DNA of 64,000 bases from Lathyrus oleraceus (taxonomy: Eukaryota > Streptophyta > Magnoliopsida > Fabales > Fabaceae). Positions 43,833 through 56,663 of this stretch are shown in pieces. Numbering within the stretch: the stretch's first letter is position 1; every line of letters begins with the position of its first letter. The stretch is taken from positions 249,667,575-249,731,574 of the forward strand of contig NC_066579.1 in the NCBI RefSeq assembly GCF_024323335.1. The letters are read 5' to 3'. The position numbers were made by a program, and so were the translations under genes. Under the pieces are notes generated by a model. The model was given only the letters and a program-made list of their open reading frames with translations. It ran no database searches and was not told the origin of the DNA.

Positions 43833-44138
43833 TCCCCTCTCTGCAGTTATCAATATCCGGTTTGCGGTGTCGATATTCTTTTCCCCTCTGGATACTTGCC
43901 TCGATCAAGCAGTATTGTCCCCAGTGGGTCTTCCCCTTCCTTTTGGATACTTGCTCCGAGTTAGCAGCTTTATCCCCTGTTGATTGGTCATCTTTTGCAT
44001 ACCTAGTCTGGTACCCAGATGCCTTTCTTTTTGGTCGATTATTCATTTAACAACCTACAACCCGGTTATGGATAATCTTCCATGCGAGTGTATTATCTAT
44101 GTTTTGACGGCTATAGATAATATATACTTATGATTTCC

Positions 44139-45340
44139 CGGTATTCAGACCGAAGGAGTTTCCGACGATCAGGTCGATGTACTCATGGCACAAGGCCAAT
44201 TTTCCGGTATTCAGACCGAAGGAGTTTCCGACGATCAGGTCGATGTACTCATGGCACAAGGCCAATTTACCGGTATTCAGACCGAAGAAGTATCCTCCTC
44301 TCCGTTGGTGTCGATAAACGTCGAGTTTTTCCCGATCATCCGTTGATGATTTGGTTGTGTTCACTCTTCCCAAGTGAAGTATTCTCCTCTCCGTTGGTGT
44401 CGATAAACGTCGAGTTTTTCCCGATCATCCGTTGATGATTTGGTTGTGTTCACTCTCCCCAGTAGAGTTTCCTCCTCTCCGTTGGTGTCGATAAACGTCG
44501 AGTTTTTCCCGATCATCCGTTGATGATTTGGATGTGTTCACTCTCCCAGAAGAGTTTTCCTCCTCTCCGTTGGTGTCGATAAACGTCGAGTTTTTCCTAG
44601 TCATCCGGTGATGTCTAGTTGTACCCTCCCCATGTGGACTTACCTCTCCGTTGGTTTCGATAAACGACGAGTTTTTCCCAGTCGTCCGTTGACGTCTGGT
44701 TGTGTTTCTCTCATTCCCATTCATCTGTAAATGTCTGGTCGATCTTTTTGGTGTCTGTAAACATCATCTTTCGATGTCTGTAAACGTCGAGTCTTCCCAT
44801 TCATCAGTAAATGTCTGGTCGATCTTTTTGGTGTCTGTAAACATCATCTTTCGATGTCTGTAAACGTCGAGTATTCCCATTCATCTGTAAATGTCTGGTC
44901 GATCCTTTTGGTGTCTGTAAACATCATCTTCCGATGTCTGTAAACGTCGAGTTTTCTCCCATTCATCCGTTGATGTCTGGTCGAGTCTCCCCAGTCATTC
45001 ATTAATGTCTGGTTACCTCTCCGTTGGTTTCGATAAACGTCGAGTTTTTCCTGGTCGTCCCCAGTTGGTTACCTCTCCGTTGGTCTTGGTAAACGTTGAG
45101 TTTTTCCCATTTCGTCCGTTGACGTATGGTTGTATCCCTTCCATTCATTCATTAATGTTTGGTTACCTCTCCGTTGGTCTTGGTAAACGTTGAGTTTTTC
45201 CCATTTCGTCTGTTGACGTATGGTTGTATCCCTTCCGGTCATTCATTAATGTCTGGTTACCTCTCCGTTGGTCTTGGTAGACGTCGAGTTTTTCCTAGTT
45301 GTCCGTTGGCATCTAGTTGTGATTTCTTTCCCCCATTCAT
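44139..45340 (+). repeat. E3 composite minisatellite array (66-, 88- and 80-bp units)
   Basis: First come units of 66 bp with CGGTATTCAGACCGAAG (44139, 44205, 44271). Next are units of about 88 bp with CCTCTCCGTTGGTGTCGAT (44297, 44386, 44474, 44562). Then 80-bp units with TCTGGTCGATCTTTTTGG (44734, 44814, 44894). Last are mixed copies of the second type to about 45.3 kb. There is no coding constraint, as frames break often. Confidence 0.9.
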
Positions 45341-45544
45341 CGTCGTTGCGATGTCTGGATGTGGCTGTACCCTTTAAAAACAAAAAAACCAAAAAATATA
45401 CCCAGCAATAAATATCAAATCCCAGTGGACGTTTCCATTGGTGGATCCCAGTACTGTGCAAATTCTACGGTTCTTTGGTATTCAATCCCTGTTTACCCTG
45501 AAAGTCTGACAGCCGTTGCTATCATCCGTTCGGGTTCCCAGCTG

Positions 45545-45560
45545 ATTGAATAGGGGCAGC
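45545..45560 (+). other. E3 polypurine tract
   Basis: TTGAATAGGGGCAGC ends at the TG of the 3' LTR. Confidence 0.8.
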
Positions 45561-48500
45561 TGTAGCACCTCAAATTTGCACCTATCATTATGCATACATT
45601 TTCATATTAGGTCATAGTATATCATGATCCATTGCATAGCATTTGCATTGTCCCTCAGTTGCCTCAAGAGCAAGCAATCAAGAATTAGGTCAAACTAATC
45701 TCCTGATCAGTCAACCAAGCAAGCAAAGGAATTTCTAATTGAACCAAGGCCCTAGGGTTTGTGCAACAAGTTCACATGGCTTGGAGGTCTATTTGAAGTA
45801 TTTTGGTCAAGGATTGAAGGCTCAAAGGTCATCAGTTCATACACAGACAGTCAAAAGTCAAAAAAAGTCAACTGTCAGTCAAAGCAGTGGATGGTGGTCA
45901 TTCTTGTGGAATTTGGGCACCATGGTCAATAATCAAGAGTTCATACAACTTGGGACATCATTTGAAGTCAAGTCCTCAAGGAATTAGGGTTTGGAAGTCA
46001 TCAGTCAATGCATAATCAGTCAGAAACCCTAAAAGTCAACTGTTGGTCAAATGTCCATTTAATCAGTGATTGGATGATTGGAATTGGTTTGTGAGAGTTC
46101 ATTCATGTCCAAATAGTCATCATATATCATGTCAAACACCATCATGGAAGAATTTGAAGCCAGATCATGAATTTCCCAAAATGGAAACTGGGCCTGTAAC
46201 TGAAACCTGCCATAAATGGAAAGTCTTGATCCTCAAACTTACATTTTGATACAAGCCTCAAATGAATTTTTGCCCAACATGAAAGTTGAAGATCTTGTTC
46301 TCCCATTTCCAAAAAGTCCTAGAACTCTCAATTCCCATGTGTGGTTGGCAAGTTATGATCGAATCGATTTCAGAAAATCTTGAACTTCAAAGGGCCATAT
46401 CTCTCAAACCGTTTGGCCAATTTTGGTGGGGTTTTTTCCTACAAGTCACATTTGATCCCCTCTTTCCAAAATATAAATTTCATGTGCCAAAACTTCACCA
46501 ATCAAAATGGCATATTTTGACCTTTCTCATTTAAATGAAAGTTTGACCAAGAGTTGACTTTTTGATTTAAACATTTTTTCAACATTTGGCTAATTAGAAC
46601 AGCTCATAAATGTCATTTAGAATGTGTTTGCAAAGTCAAAATATGCAGTACATGAAGCCATTGCTTGGTTGCTTGGAATTTGCAAAAAAGGACACTTTCA
46701 TCATACTAAACCATGCTACTTCATGCCTTGCCTTGTACCTCAAAAGGACAGCAATTATGCAGCATTTCCTCTGTCAATTAAGCACATCTTAGCAGCCAAA
46801 AACCTCAGAAGAGGAACCATGCTTGCTTACTTGAATTTTGGAAGAAAAAGTACAAAGCAACCACACCCTCCTTGCCTTACCTTGTACTGTCCAGCAATGC
46901 AGCAGGTTTTCTACCATTCTTTGAATCCCAATAGCAGACACAAGGCATAGGAGGTAGAAAAAATCAAGAGAACTACTGAGGCATTACCACAGACCCTTGG
47001 CATTTTTGTTCTCTCTTCTAAAAAACTGCCACCATACTGCAGCAGAAAAGGAAGAAAACCTTGGCAATTGCTCAAAACCACACCTTGCTGTGCAATTCAA
47101 AAATGACCAATACCATGCCATGTACCAAGCAGCAGAATTGAGGCAATTTTTATGTCATGGGAGAACAGTAATAGCAGCAAAATTGGACTTCACTTTTCTG
47201 TCAAAGAAAGTGAACAAGTAGCAGTAAAAGGCTATACCCTCTCACACTTCATCCTGCTGAACAATTCAAAAAGACCATATCACCATACCATACTTGTGCT
47301 GTTTTGGATAAACACATTTTGGACAGCATCAAACCTGCAGAAAATGACTCATCCAATAGGTCATTCACCTTACCTTGGCCATGTCCAAAACACACCTGTC
47401 ATGAAAAAGCCAATGGCAGGCACACAAACAAAGGGCAACACTCAACAGTAGGGGTTTTGCTGAAAAGAGGCAGCTTCTAAAACTGCCTACAACTCAATCT
47501 CCAAACCAGCAAGAAAGGCACCACACCCCTGTCATGAAAAGATCCTGCATCATTTTTCCTGCCCTTGGTAGACAACAGCAACCTGATTCATCAAAAAAAA
47601 TAACCTCACTTGCATTTTCCAACAAAAGCCTTGCCACTTGCATTTTTCTGTCAAAAAAGAAACCTGAGTCACTTGCACTTCCTGTCATGAGCACCCTGCC
47701 ACAAGCCTTGTAATCCTGCCTTGCAACAGAAACCAACAACAAACCTCATTTACTCCAACCACCTCATTTGCATTTTGCCAAGGGAAATCCTGTCAAACAC
47801 TACAGAAAGAGTATGCCTTTCCCTCATTGTTCTTGCCATGGCCAAGCATCACTAGACAACACCACATGACAGCATCACCAAACAGCACCAAAGCAAAAAG
47901 AGCAAAGAGCCTAACACAACCATAAACCTATCACAACATCCTGCAGCAAGCAAACACCCTTGGCCATTTTGCTTTGCATCTTCAAAAAACCAACTAGCCA
48001 ACAAACCAACATAACCAGACCTAACTCACCTTGCTATTTGGCATTTGTTTTGGTCTGTCCAAAAGACAATGGCATAAAAGCATCACATAGCAGACCAACC
48101 AAGGCCAACACAACCACCTTACACTTATTCTAACCACTTCACTTGGCCAAACTCCAAAGAACCTGTCCAACTCAAAAAAACACACTTTGCATTTTTCTAA
48201 ACCTGCCAACAAATTCCCATTGAACAAAACCAAGCCTGGCATTTGGACCATATTCCCTCATCCTTTTCTGTCAAAACCAAGCACTAACTGCAGCCAACAT
48301 AACTTAGCAAATCCAACCAATCTTTCATTCACCTTGTTTGACCTTGCTATTGGCAGATGGAAAAAGCTATCAAAACTCAATAATCTCAAAAAGACCAACA
48401 TAACACTACAGCAGAAAATTTGATCCACCTTGCCCTCACCTTGCTTTTGCTGTCCAAAACTAGCAGCCACAAGAAACAATCCTGCCTTGCCAACCCACAG

Positions 48501-51500
48501 TAGCAGACCAAATCACCTTCACTTACTCCCTCATTTCTTAACCTGGCCTTGGCATTTACACTCCACTCAAACCTCACCCTTGCTATGCATTTTCATTTTG
48601 CTGTCAAACACCAAAACCTCACCTGACCATTTTGCTTTACATTTCAAAAAATTTGTCACCACATCCAAACAAAATTTCAGAACCTAGATGTTCTGTCATA
48701 ACAGACCAACAAAAACCAACCCTAGCATCATCTTGCATTGATTCACTCATAACACCCTGCACAGCACCTTCAAAACCTTACAAACATAACAAGCCAACCC
48801 TGCCACTAAACAACACAGCAATGGCACACATGACATAGAAGTTCATTCACTCAAAAACCACACCTTGACCTTGTCTTGTTGGTTCATCATCAAAGAGGTT
48901 GAACATTGAATTTCACTCCAAGCATCCACAAGGCACAGGAACTTCACCAGTCATCATCAAGAAGGCCATTGGACAACTGTCTCACTTCAATAGTAACAAA
49001 CAACATCAAGGACACAAACTGCCCCTTCAAAAAAGGTATGGATTCGACCCTCCCATTTTCTCAAATTGACATATACTTTGGAAAGATCTTTCAATACTGA
49101 GTTCAGTGACGCTTTCACTTTTTGGAATGGTTGCTTATTCATGAAGTTATGATGAGATAAAGTTTGATGCTTGAAAATGTTTCTTTTGATTTCTTGTTGT
49201 GTAGTTCAAATTAATGAAAATAGGGTTTGGATTGTTGTTGTGTGTTGTTTGATGATTACAATGGTATGCTCAATTGTCATTTTGGGGAGAAATTGTGAAA
49301 TCATGATTTTTGGGTATGAACCCTAATCCCCAAATGCATTTTGCCCAGATTTTTGGTCCATTTTCGTGCATGCATGTTTGATTTCCCTCCAGCCAATCAA
49401 AACATTTCCTCACAATGGCCAAAACGACCGTGTTTTGATTAGTGGGTCAAAATATTACCAAAATGCCATTTTCCCAACTATTAATTCAATTAATTTCACA
49501 TTTTAATTACCAATCTTCCAAAATTCATAACGTGCTCATTTTTGATCCAAATTCAATGGGATTTTTTTTGTGTTGTGTTCATCATAATCTCTACTTTTTT
49601 ATCATTATTTTTCCAGAATTTTTGGATGGTTGGTTTTTAAATGGCCTTAGGGTTTGTGACATGTGACCAAATTTTGTACACCTTGCCAAATCAATTGTGA
49701 AATGATGATACTTTATCCAATGGCTCTCAAATTTTTTGTGCTTAAACTAGACACACTCATGGTGATTTTGGTGTAGAGTTTGTGAATTTATCATTTGTGG
49801 TTTGTGAGATATGATTTTTTGAATTAGGGTGTGACAATTTGTGTCACACCATTGATGTCCAACTTCATGATTTTTATTACCATGCTTCTTGACCTCCAAA
49901 TGACTTGATTTTTTGCATGAGCTTACTCTTGTATGTCTAGTTGACTTGTGAATTTTCTTGGATTTAATTGAACTATTTTCCATTTGTTTGAGATTTTCCT
50001 TCCCTGCCTAGACAAATGTTGCCCTTGTGTGACACATGTTCCCATTTCATTTGTGAAATTCTCATACTTTATTAGATGGACATGAAATTTTGCATGAGAT
50101 AACTAGACATCCTCATCTTTGCCATGGTTTTGATCCCATTCATTTATCATACACCATTCTTGACTTATGATTTTTCTAAGTTGATGCATGTTTGGTTGAC
50201 TTCATTGAGCATGTCCAAATTGGCTTTGACTTTCTGATTTTCATTGACTGCCTTCCACTTGTCTAAATGGGATGAAATTTGACATGCTTACCATGCTATG
50301 TGTTAGGGTTGATCATGATTTATTTGATGATTTTTGGAAAATGTTTAGATTGCTTTTGATGCAAGTCTTTCTGTTGACTTCTATGAGCTTCTGTGTGCCA
50401 TGTTTTGACCTAATTTGATCATGAAATGATGATAGTGATTGATATGAGTGTGAACCCAATTGGTTGTGTTTCTTAATTATTTGAGCATAATTTTGGATGC
50501 TTGCCCCTTGCTGTTTTGACTTTCTTATTCTCTTTTGACCCTAGGCTTGCCCTAGTGGTCCTGTTACTCACCTTTGAGTTTGTGTTTTCAGGTTGACCAT
50601 CAAATGGCCATTGAGACCAATTCTTTTGATTGACCTTGCTTAAATATCATTGTCTAACCTCTTTGTCTTGTAGGTAGCTTGGCTCACATGCCTTTAAGCT
50701 TTGTGCCTTGCACATTCACTAGCTTGTGTTGACTGGTTGATGTCTGTTTCATTTTGATTTAACTCTGACTTGTATACTAACTGTGCTTGACTGATTTCAG
50801 GTACTTTAGTTGCTTTTAGTTCCTTGTGAACTTTTGCTTTGCTTTGCTTGTATAAGCAATTTGCATTGAGGTATGTCTCTTTGTCTTCATGTAGTCTGGA
50901 AGACCTGGCCTGTTACTTGGCCAGGCAACTGTCTGAAGTCCTCCTTAAGAGGCAATGTTTGTGGATGTTTACTTTTGTCCTTGCATAGAGTCAAAATCCT
51001 CCTAAGTGAAGAGGCAATTGGTGGAAGGTAGGGATATGCAGTCTATCCCCCACTATTCAGTGTGTCATCCGCTTTGCTCACACCACTGTGTTGATGCATT
51101 GCAGATACAAACCCAAGATCTTGTACAATTGTACAGTTGAGTCAGTTTTAATGTGTAGAAGGGTTCCCACTTTCTGAACCCACACATTCTTGTCTTGAGC
51201 TCTCCCAGGCCAGGGATAAGAGCTGTGAGGTCTCATCCTCACTTCATCCTTTCATCTGCTTCACCTTAGCCCCTCAATGGCAAGGTTAAGAGCAACATTC
51301 ACCCAGTTCCAGAGGTTTGTTTGTTGAGGTTGATATGACCCCTTGACTAAAACCTAACCCTTGTTTGAGCCACTTGTTTGTGTATAGCGTGTGCTATCTG
51401 TGCTTGTAGGATTGTTCGACTTGCTTCCTGTGCAAGATAGGATAGTTTGACTTGCTTCCTGTGCAAGTTAGGATAGTTTGACTTGCTTCCTGTGCAAGTT

Positions 51501-53013
51501 AGGATAGTTTGACAGTTGAGTCAGTATCAAATGTGTTGATGCATTGCAGATAAAAACCCAAGATCTTGTACAATTGTACAGTTGAGTCAGTATCAAATGT
51601 GTAGAAGGGTTCCCACTTTCTGAACCCACACATTCTTGTCTTAAGCTCTCCCAGGCCAGGGATAAGAGCTGTGAAGTCTTATCTTCACTCACCTTTCATC
51701 TGCTTCACCTTAGTCTCTCAATGGCAAGGTTAAGAGCAACATTCACCCAGTTCCAGAGGTTTGTTTGTTGAGGTTGATATGACCCCTTGACTAAAACCTA
51801 ACCCTTGTTTGAGCCACTTGCTTGTGTATAGTGTGTGCTATCTGTGCTTGTAGGATTGTTTGACTTGCTTCCTGTGCAAGTTAGGATTGTTTGACTTGCT
51901 TCCTGTGCAAGTTAGGATTAGTTTAGACTTGCTTCCTGTGCAAGTAGGTTTTGCTTGGCTTGCTTCCTGTGCAAGTTAAGTGTGTGTGTGGCTTGCTTCC
52001 TGTGTGAGCCATGCTTAGGATAGGTTGGCCCTTGTGCCATTTAGCTAGAAACCTTAACTTAGGGATGATTTGCATGATAACATCTAGGCTCGAGTCGTAG
52101 TCTCCCTAGTTGTGTCTCCCTCTGTTATCTGGTTAGGCTAGTCCTTTATCCCTGCGTAGGGGAACTACATCGCCCTGATCTTCATACCAGATGAAGTATG
52201 TAGGCAGGAGATTGAGCTGATCTCTCCGGGCGCCTTTTCTTTCTTTTGTGTGTGTTGTCTGACCTTTGCTAGGCTCGAGTCTGTGACTCCTTAGCATTTG
52301 CTGTCTGTCTGTTTGTGTGTGTTTGACAGTTATAGGCTCGAGTCCCCGACTCCCTATCAACTTGTTGTGTTGTTGTGTGCTTGGAAGCTGATGTAAGTCC
52401 ATCGAGTGGCATTTGGGTTCCAGTGTGCGTGTGTTTAGGTTCGGATGTCAATGTAAGTCCAGTGATTGGCATTTGGGCTCCACGTTTGCCTCTTTGTGTG
52501 TGTTTTGGTTCGGATGCTGATGTAAGCCCAGCTATTGGCATTCAGGCTCCAGCCGAGCTACGAATGCTCTGATTCTTCTCTCGTCCGAGAAGATACGTAT
52601 GCATAGGATGCAATATCCTAGCGAGCATGTGTCGTTTCCCCAGTCCGAACTACTTGGACTCTGATGTCTATGCCTGATAGACTAAGTAGGCCCAGGATAC
52701 GATGTCCTGCCGAGTCAGTTTCAGTCAGTCTCTTTCCTTTCTTTCAGCCAGTGTGTGTGTGTGTTTGAGCAGTGTTTTAGCAACCATATTCCTTCCTTTT
52801 GTGCGTGGATCCCGTAGAGTACTACGGATGCGTAGGGGTGCTAATACCTTCCCTTCGCATAACCGACTCCCGAACCCATTCTCTTTGGTCGCGAGACCAT
52901 GTTCTTTCCCAGGTTTACTCTGAGCGTTTCCTTTCCCTCTTTTGGGATAAATAACGCACGGTGGCGGCTCTGTTGTTCTTTCTTTTCCCGCCGGTTTTTC
53001 GCGCGATGCGACA
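45561..53013 (+). mobile_element. E3 3' LTR (7453 bp)
   Basis: It matches the 5' LTR base for base apart from about seven differences. Those I saw are near 45950, 46272, 46467, 46591, 47485, 47816 and 51957. It has the same hairpin, repeats and end block. The GGGAG duplication follows. Confidence 0.95.
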
Positions 53014-53018
53014 GGGAG
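53014..53018. repeat. Target-site duplication of E3, right copy (GGGAG)
   Basis: It is identical to 31215-31219. Confidence 0.95.
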
Positions 53019-54040
53019 ATGATCACAATCTTCTGGATCCTGGCAATGCTGTTGGAGATACACAACATAATGCACTTTGTGGGGAAATGACCGGCCACGC
53101 GGTGTTCTGGCAATAACAAAATACCGAGACTCTGACTGGGGAGAGAATGACATTCAAAGCTTGCTGCAGAGGAAAGCGACAGTGGTTCTGGAAACCATAA
53201 TCTGCGAGAGAGATGACTCAGCAGGGGAAGCAAACACCGATACGGTACCAAGATTCTGCTTCAAGGAAAGAGACCATGGGTCTAGCATCGAGATCATCGA
53301 TCTGGCATCGAACTCTGAGGAGCAGTCGCTCCTGGTGGGAAGATATATTCTGACACTGTCAACTCCGCTGGGGATATACAGTCTGACACTATCGACTCTA
53401 CTGGTGAGTGTATAATCTGAAACAAATGCTTGGGGGAGTACAGTAGTGAGAACCTGCTGGGGATTGAAGAATCCAACGCTTGAACCAACTTTGCTGGGAT
53501 AAGATACCAAATACCAACTGTTGAAGAAAACACATCCGCGATCATCTGGGAACATTAAGGAAATGCCCCGAGTGTACCTGATCTGAATAGACGATCCAAA
53601 GCACTTAAAATTTACAGCAATTTTAAATGTTTATTAAGCATGTACCTGTAAAGCTCTTATGTTTCATGATGCAATGTTTATCAAAAATTCGGAAGTCATT
53701 TTTGCAAACAAAACAGTAAAATGAAAATGAACACAGAGATATACTGAATAACATGATTTTATTGATTGAATGGCCTCTGAATAGGCATTTACATCAGGAA
53801 GCAATCCCTGGAAAGAGGTAATTGCACAAAAGATAAAAACAGAAATTAATCTAATGGCAATGTGAAATGGATTTCTATCGGGTTCCAATTCTGCTATGAC
53901 TCGCTCATCTTCAAGATCCTCCAAATGATTAACTTTCTGAAAAAGGTGATCGGACTGTTTCCTATCCTTCGAAAGTTTCCAGTTATTGACACGAGATGAG
54001 ATTCAGAACTACTCAGAACGCAGTCATTCGCTTAATCCCT
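53019..54040 (-). other. E2 3' UTR, part next to integrase
   Basis: Degenerate repeats around GCTGGGG and CTGAC at about 53100-53560 resemble (in reverse) the CCCCAGC repeats of E3. The remainder to 54040 has no recognisable content. Confidence 0.55.
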
Positions 54041-54050
54041 AACTTTTGCC

Positions 54051-54239
54051 TGGATCGCCCTTTCGGGTTTTCAATCCACCGGGATACCCATTTTTGCCTA
54101 AGTTGCCTTTTCAGGTTTTCAACTTACCGGGTGTACAATCTTTTCATTTTTAATCCCTAACTTTTGCCCGAACCTTTTTCATTTTCTTGGTTCGCCGGGA
54201 TGCCCAATTTTTGCCTGGACTATTCTTTTTATTGTCCAG
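54051..54239 (-). ncRNA. Post-integrase hairpin array of E2 (four hairpins)
   Basis: On the minus strand, from the stop codon outwards: CTGGAC/GTCCAG (54215-54239), CGAACC/GGTTCG (54169-54194), TAAGTTG/CAACTTA (54099-54126) and TGGATTG/CGATCCA (54051-54078). The last two have inner CCT-GAAAA-GG and CCC-GAAA-GGG. GGCAAAA or GGGCAAAA follows each. Stem sequences differ from E1 and E3 while pairing is kept. Confidence 0.65.
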
Positions 54240-54249
54240 CGGGTCTATT

Positions 54250-55450
54250 TCATGCGAAGTATTTTTTAACTGTGTCTGAGTTCACAGGGGAAGTGAAGTC
54301 TTCACCATCCATAATTGCAAGCATTAAAGCTCCACCATCAAAAACCTTGGTGACAATATATGTTCCATCATAGTTCGGAGTCCACTTGCCCCTGTGATCT
54401 GTTTTGGGAGGAAGGATCCTTTTCAACACCAGATCTCCGACTTGGAAGCATCGAGGGCGCACTTTCTGATCAAAGGCTCTCTTCATCCGACTTTGATACA
54501 ACTGCCCATGACAAATGGCTGCCATTCGCTTCTCTTCGATAAGACTCAACTCATTGAACCTCGTCTGAACCCATTCAGCTTCGTCTAACTTGACATCCAG
54601 CAGGACTCTTAGAGAAGGAATCTCCACTTCAACGGGTAGGACTGCTTCCATACCATACACAAGGGAGTAAGGGGTTGCCCCGGTCGATGTACGTACTGAA
54701 GTACGGTACCCATGCAAGGCGAAGGGTAGCATCTCATGCCAATCTCTGTACGTAACAACCATCTTCTGCATAATCTTCTTTATGTTCTTATTTGTTGCCT
54801 CAACAACGTCGTTCATCTTAGGACGATAAGGGGAAGAATTGTGATGTTGAATGTTGAAGTTCTTGCATAACTCCTTCATCATTTTGTTATTGAGATTAGA
54901 ACCATTATCAGTAATGATTCTTTCGGGAATCCCATAACGACAAATGATTTCTTTCTTGATGAATCGGGCAACCACATGTCTGGTGACCTTCGCAAACGAC
55001 GCCGCTTCGACCCACTTGGTGAAATAGTCGATGGCAACAAGGATGAAGCGATGCCCATTGGAAGCAGTCGGCTCAATCTTTCCAATCATATCAATGCCCC
55101 ACATAGCAAACGGCCACGGCGAAGACATCACATTCAGAGGATTTGGCGGTACATGCACCTTATCAGCATAAATATGGCATTTATGACACTTCCGAGCATA
55201 TTTGAAACAATCAGATTCCATGGTCATCCAGTAATAACCCGCTCTTAACAATTTCTTAGCCATTGCATGTCCGTCGGCATGAGTACCGAAGGAGCCTTCA
55301 TGAACTTCCTGCATTAACATGTCCGCTTCGTGTCTATCCACGCATCTGAGCAAAACCATGTCGAAATTCCTCTTATACATCACATTATCTTTGTTCAAGA
55401 AGAAACTGCCTGTCAATCTTCTCAAAATCTTTTTATCATTGTTGATGCCC
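54250..55450 (-). pseudogene. E2 integrase (domain open, joined to RNase H through a frameshift)
   Basis: The open frame contains the zinc module (GTHADGHAMAKKLLRAGYYW, then ARKCHKCHIYAD) and the catalytic core with D in MWGIDMIG, D in IITDNGSNLNN and E in DVVEATNKN. The C-terminal GDLVLKRILPP is present and there is no chromodomain. It ends at the natural stop next to the hairpin array. The junction with the RNase H frame around 55440-55450 is out of frame by one base. Key residues look intact, so this domain decayed less than protease or RT. Confidence 0.9.
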
Positions 55451-56663
55451 CTGCAGGGTACTCTTGATTCTTCAGAAAGCACTTGATGTCGTGATACCAG
55501 GGCTTGTCATCAACTACCAGTTCAGCAGCAAACACATACGCGGCCCTATCAAGATGCATAACATCGATCTTGGGAGCATGGTTCCACCGAATCACCTTGA
55601 TCATGGAAGATATAGTAGCAAGAGCGTCGGTCATCTGGTTCTCATCACGAGGTATATGATACAGCTTTACTGTTGTGAAGAAAGTCAACAGTCTTCTCGT
55701 GTAATCTCTGTAGGGGACCAGATTAGGCTGGAGAGTATTCCAATCATCATTCACTTGATTGATCACTAGAGCTGAATCTCTGAAGATGTCCAGAGTCTTG
55801 ATTCTCAAATCAATGGCTTGCTCAATACCCAAGATACAGGCCTCATACTCAGCTTCATTATTGGTGCACTCAAAAGTCAGACGAGCGGTGAAAGGCATGT
55901 GGGCACCTTTCGGAGTGGTAATGACAGCACCAATTCCACTTCCTTTGGCATTGACGACCCCATCAAACATTAAAGTCCACTTTTCATCTGGATCAGGTCC
56001 CTCCTCAACAACTGGCTCTTCACAGTCTTTCATCTTGAGGAACATGATGTCTTCATCCGGAAAATCAAACTTCATCGGCTCATAATCATCAATCGGCTGC
56101 TGGGCAAGATAGTCTGACAGAATACCCCCTTTGATGGCTTTTTGGGATGTATACTGGATGTCGTACTCTGTCAGTACCATTTGCCGACGAGCAACCCTCC
56201 CGGTGAGAGCTGGCTTCTCAAATATATACTTGACTAGATCCATCTTGGAGATCAGTAAGGTTGTGTGAGTCAGCATGTATTGTCTAAATCGCTTAGCAGC
56301 CCGTGCAAGTGCACAACATGTCTTTTCAAGCATTGAGTATCTTGACTCGCAATCTGTGAATTTTTTACTCAGGTAGTAGATGGCATGCTCCTTCCCACCT
56401 GTCTCGTCGTGTTGACCGAGAACACAACCCATGGAATTATCAAGTACTGTCAAATACATAATCAGCAGTCTTCCTGGGACTTGAGGCATAAGGATAGGAG
56501 GATTCTGCAAATACTCTTTTATTTTTTCGAAATCCCTTTGGCAATCATCATTCCATCCGATAGCCTGATCTTTTCTCAACAATCTAAATATTGGCTCACA
56601 CGTGGCTGTTAGGTGAGAGATGAACCTTGAAATGTAGTTCAACCTCCCTAAGAAACCACGGAC
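55451..56663 (-). pseudogene. E2 RNase H and archaeal-type RNase H
   Basis: The frame is open from the end of RT. The first RNase H shows NSMGCVLGQHDETGGKEHA and RFRQYMLTHTTLLISKMDL. The second begins WTLMFDGVV, then NEAEYEACILGIEQA and DIFRDSALVINQV, followed by a YHIPRDENQMTDALA segment that carries the last acidic residue. The dual arrangement is a Tat hallmark. The frame ends with a one-base shift before integrase. Catalytic residues appear present in both copies. Confidence 0.9.

Larger units (their letters stand above)
31220..53013 (+). mobile_element. E3: recent, largely non-coding Tat/Ogre derivative, 21.8 kb
   Basis: The LTRs are 7454 and 7453 bp, start TGTAGCACCTC and end GCGACA. 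They are flanked by GGGAG, with a perfect primer site and a polypurine tract. The 6.9-kb interior has only scraps of gag, the protease tail, the intron, the RT linker and the integrase C-terminus. ORF1, most of gag and protease, and all of RT and RNase H are missing. By eye the two LTRs differ at six single bases and one A-run length, so the insertion is young even though the element encodes no enzymes. Confidence 0.95.

Noticed and set aside
31220..53013. Near-identical 7.45-kb sequences as a segmental duplication or assembly artefact
   Set aside because: The copies are the two LTRs of E3: TG/CA ends, primer site after the first, polypurine tract before the second, and the GGGAG duplication outside both. 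The few differences argue against a collapsed or copied contig.
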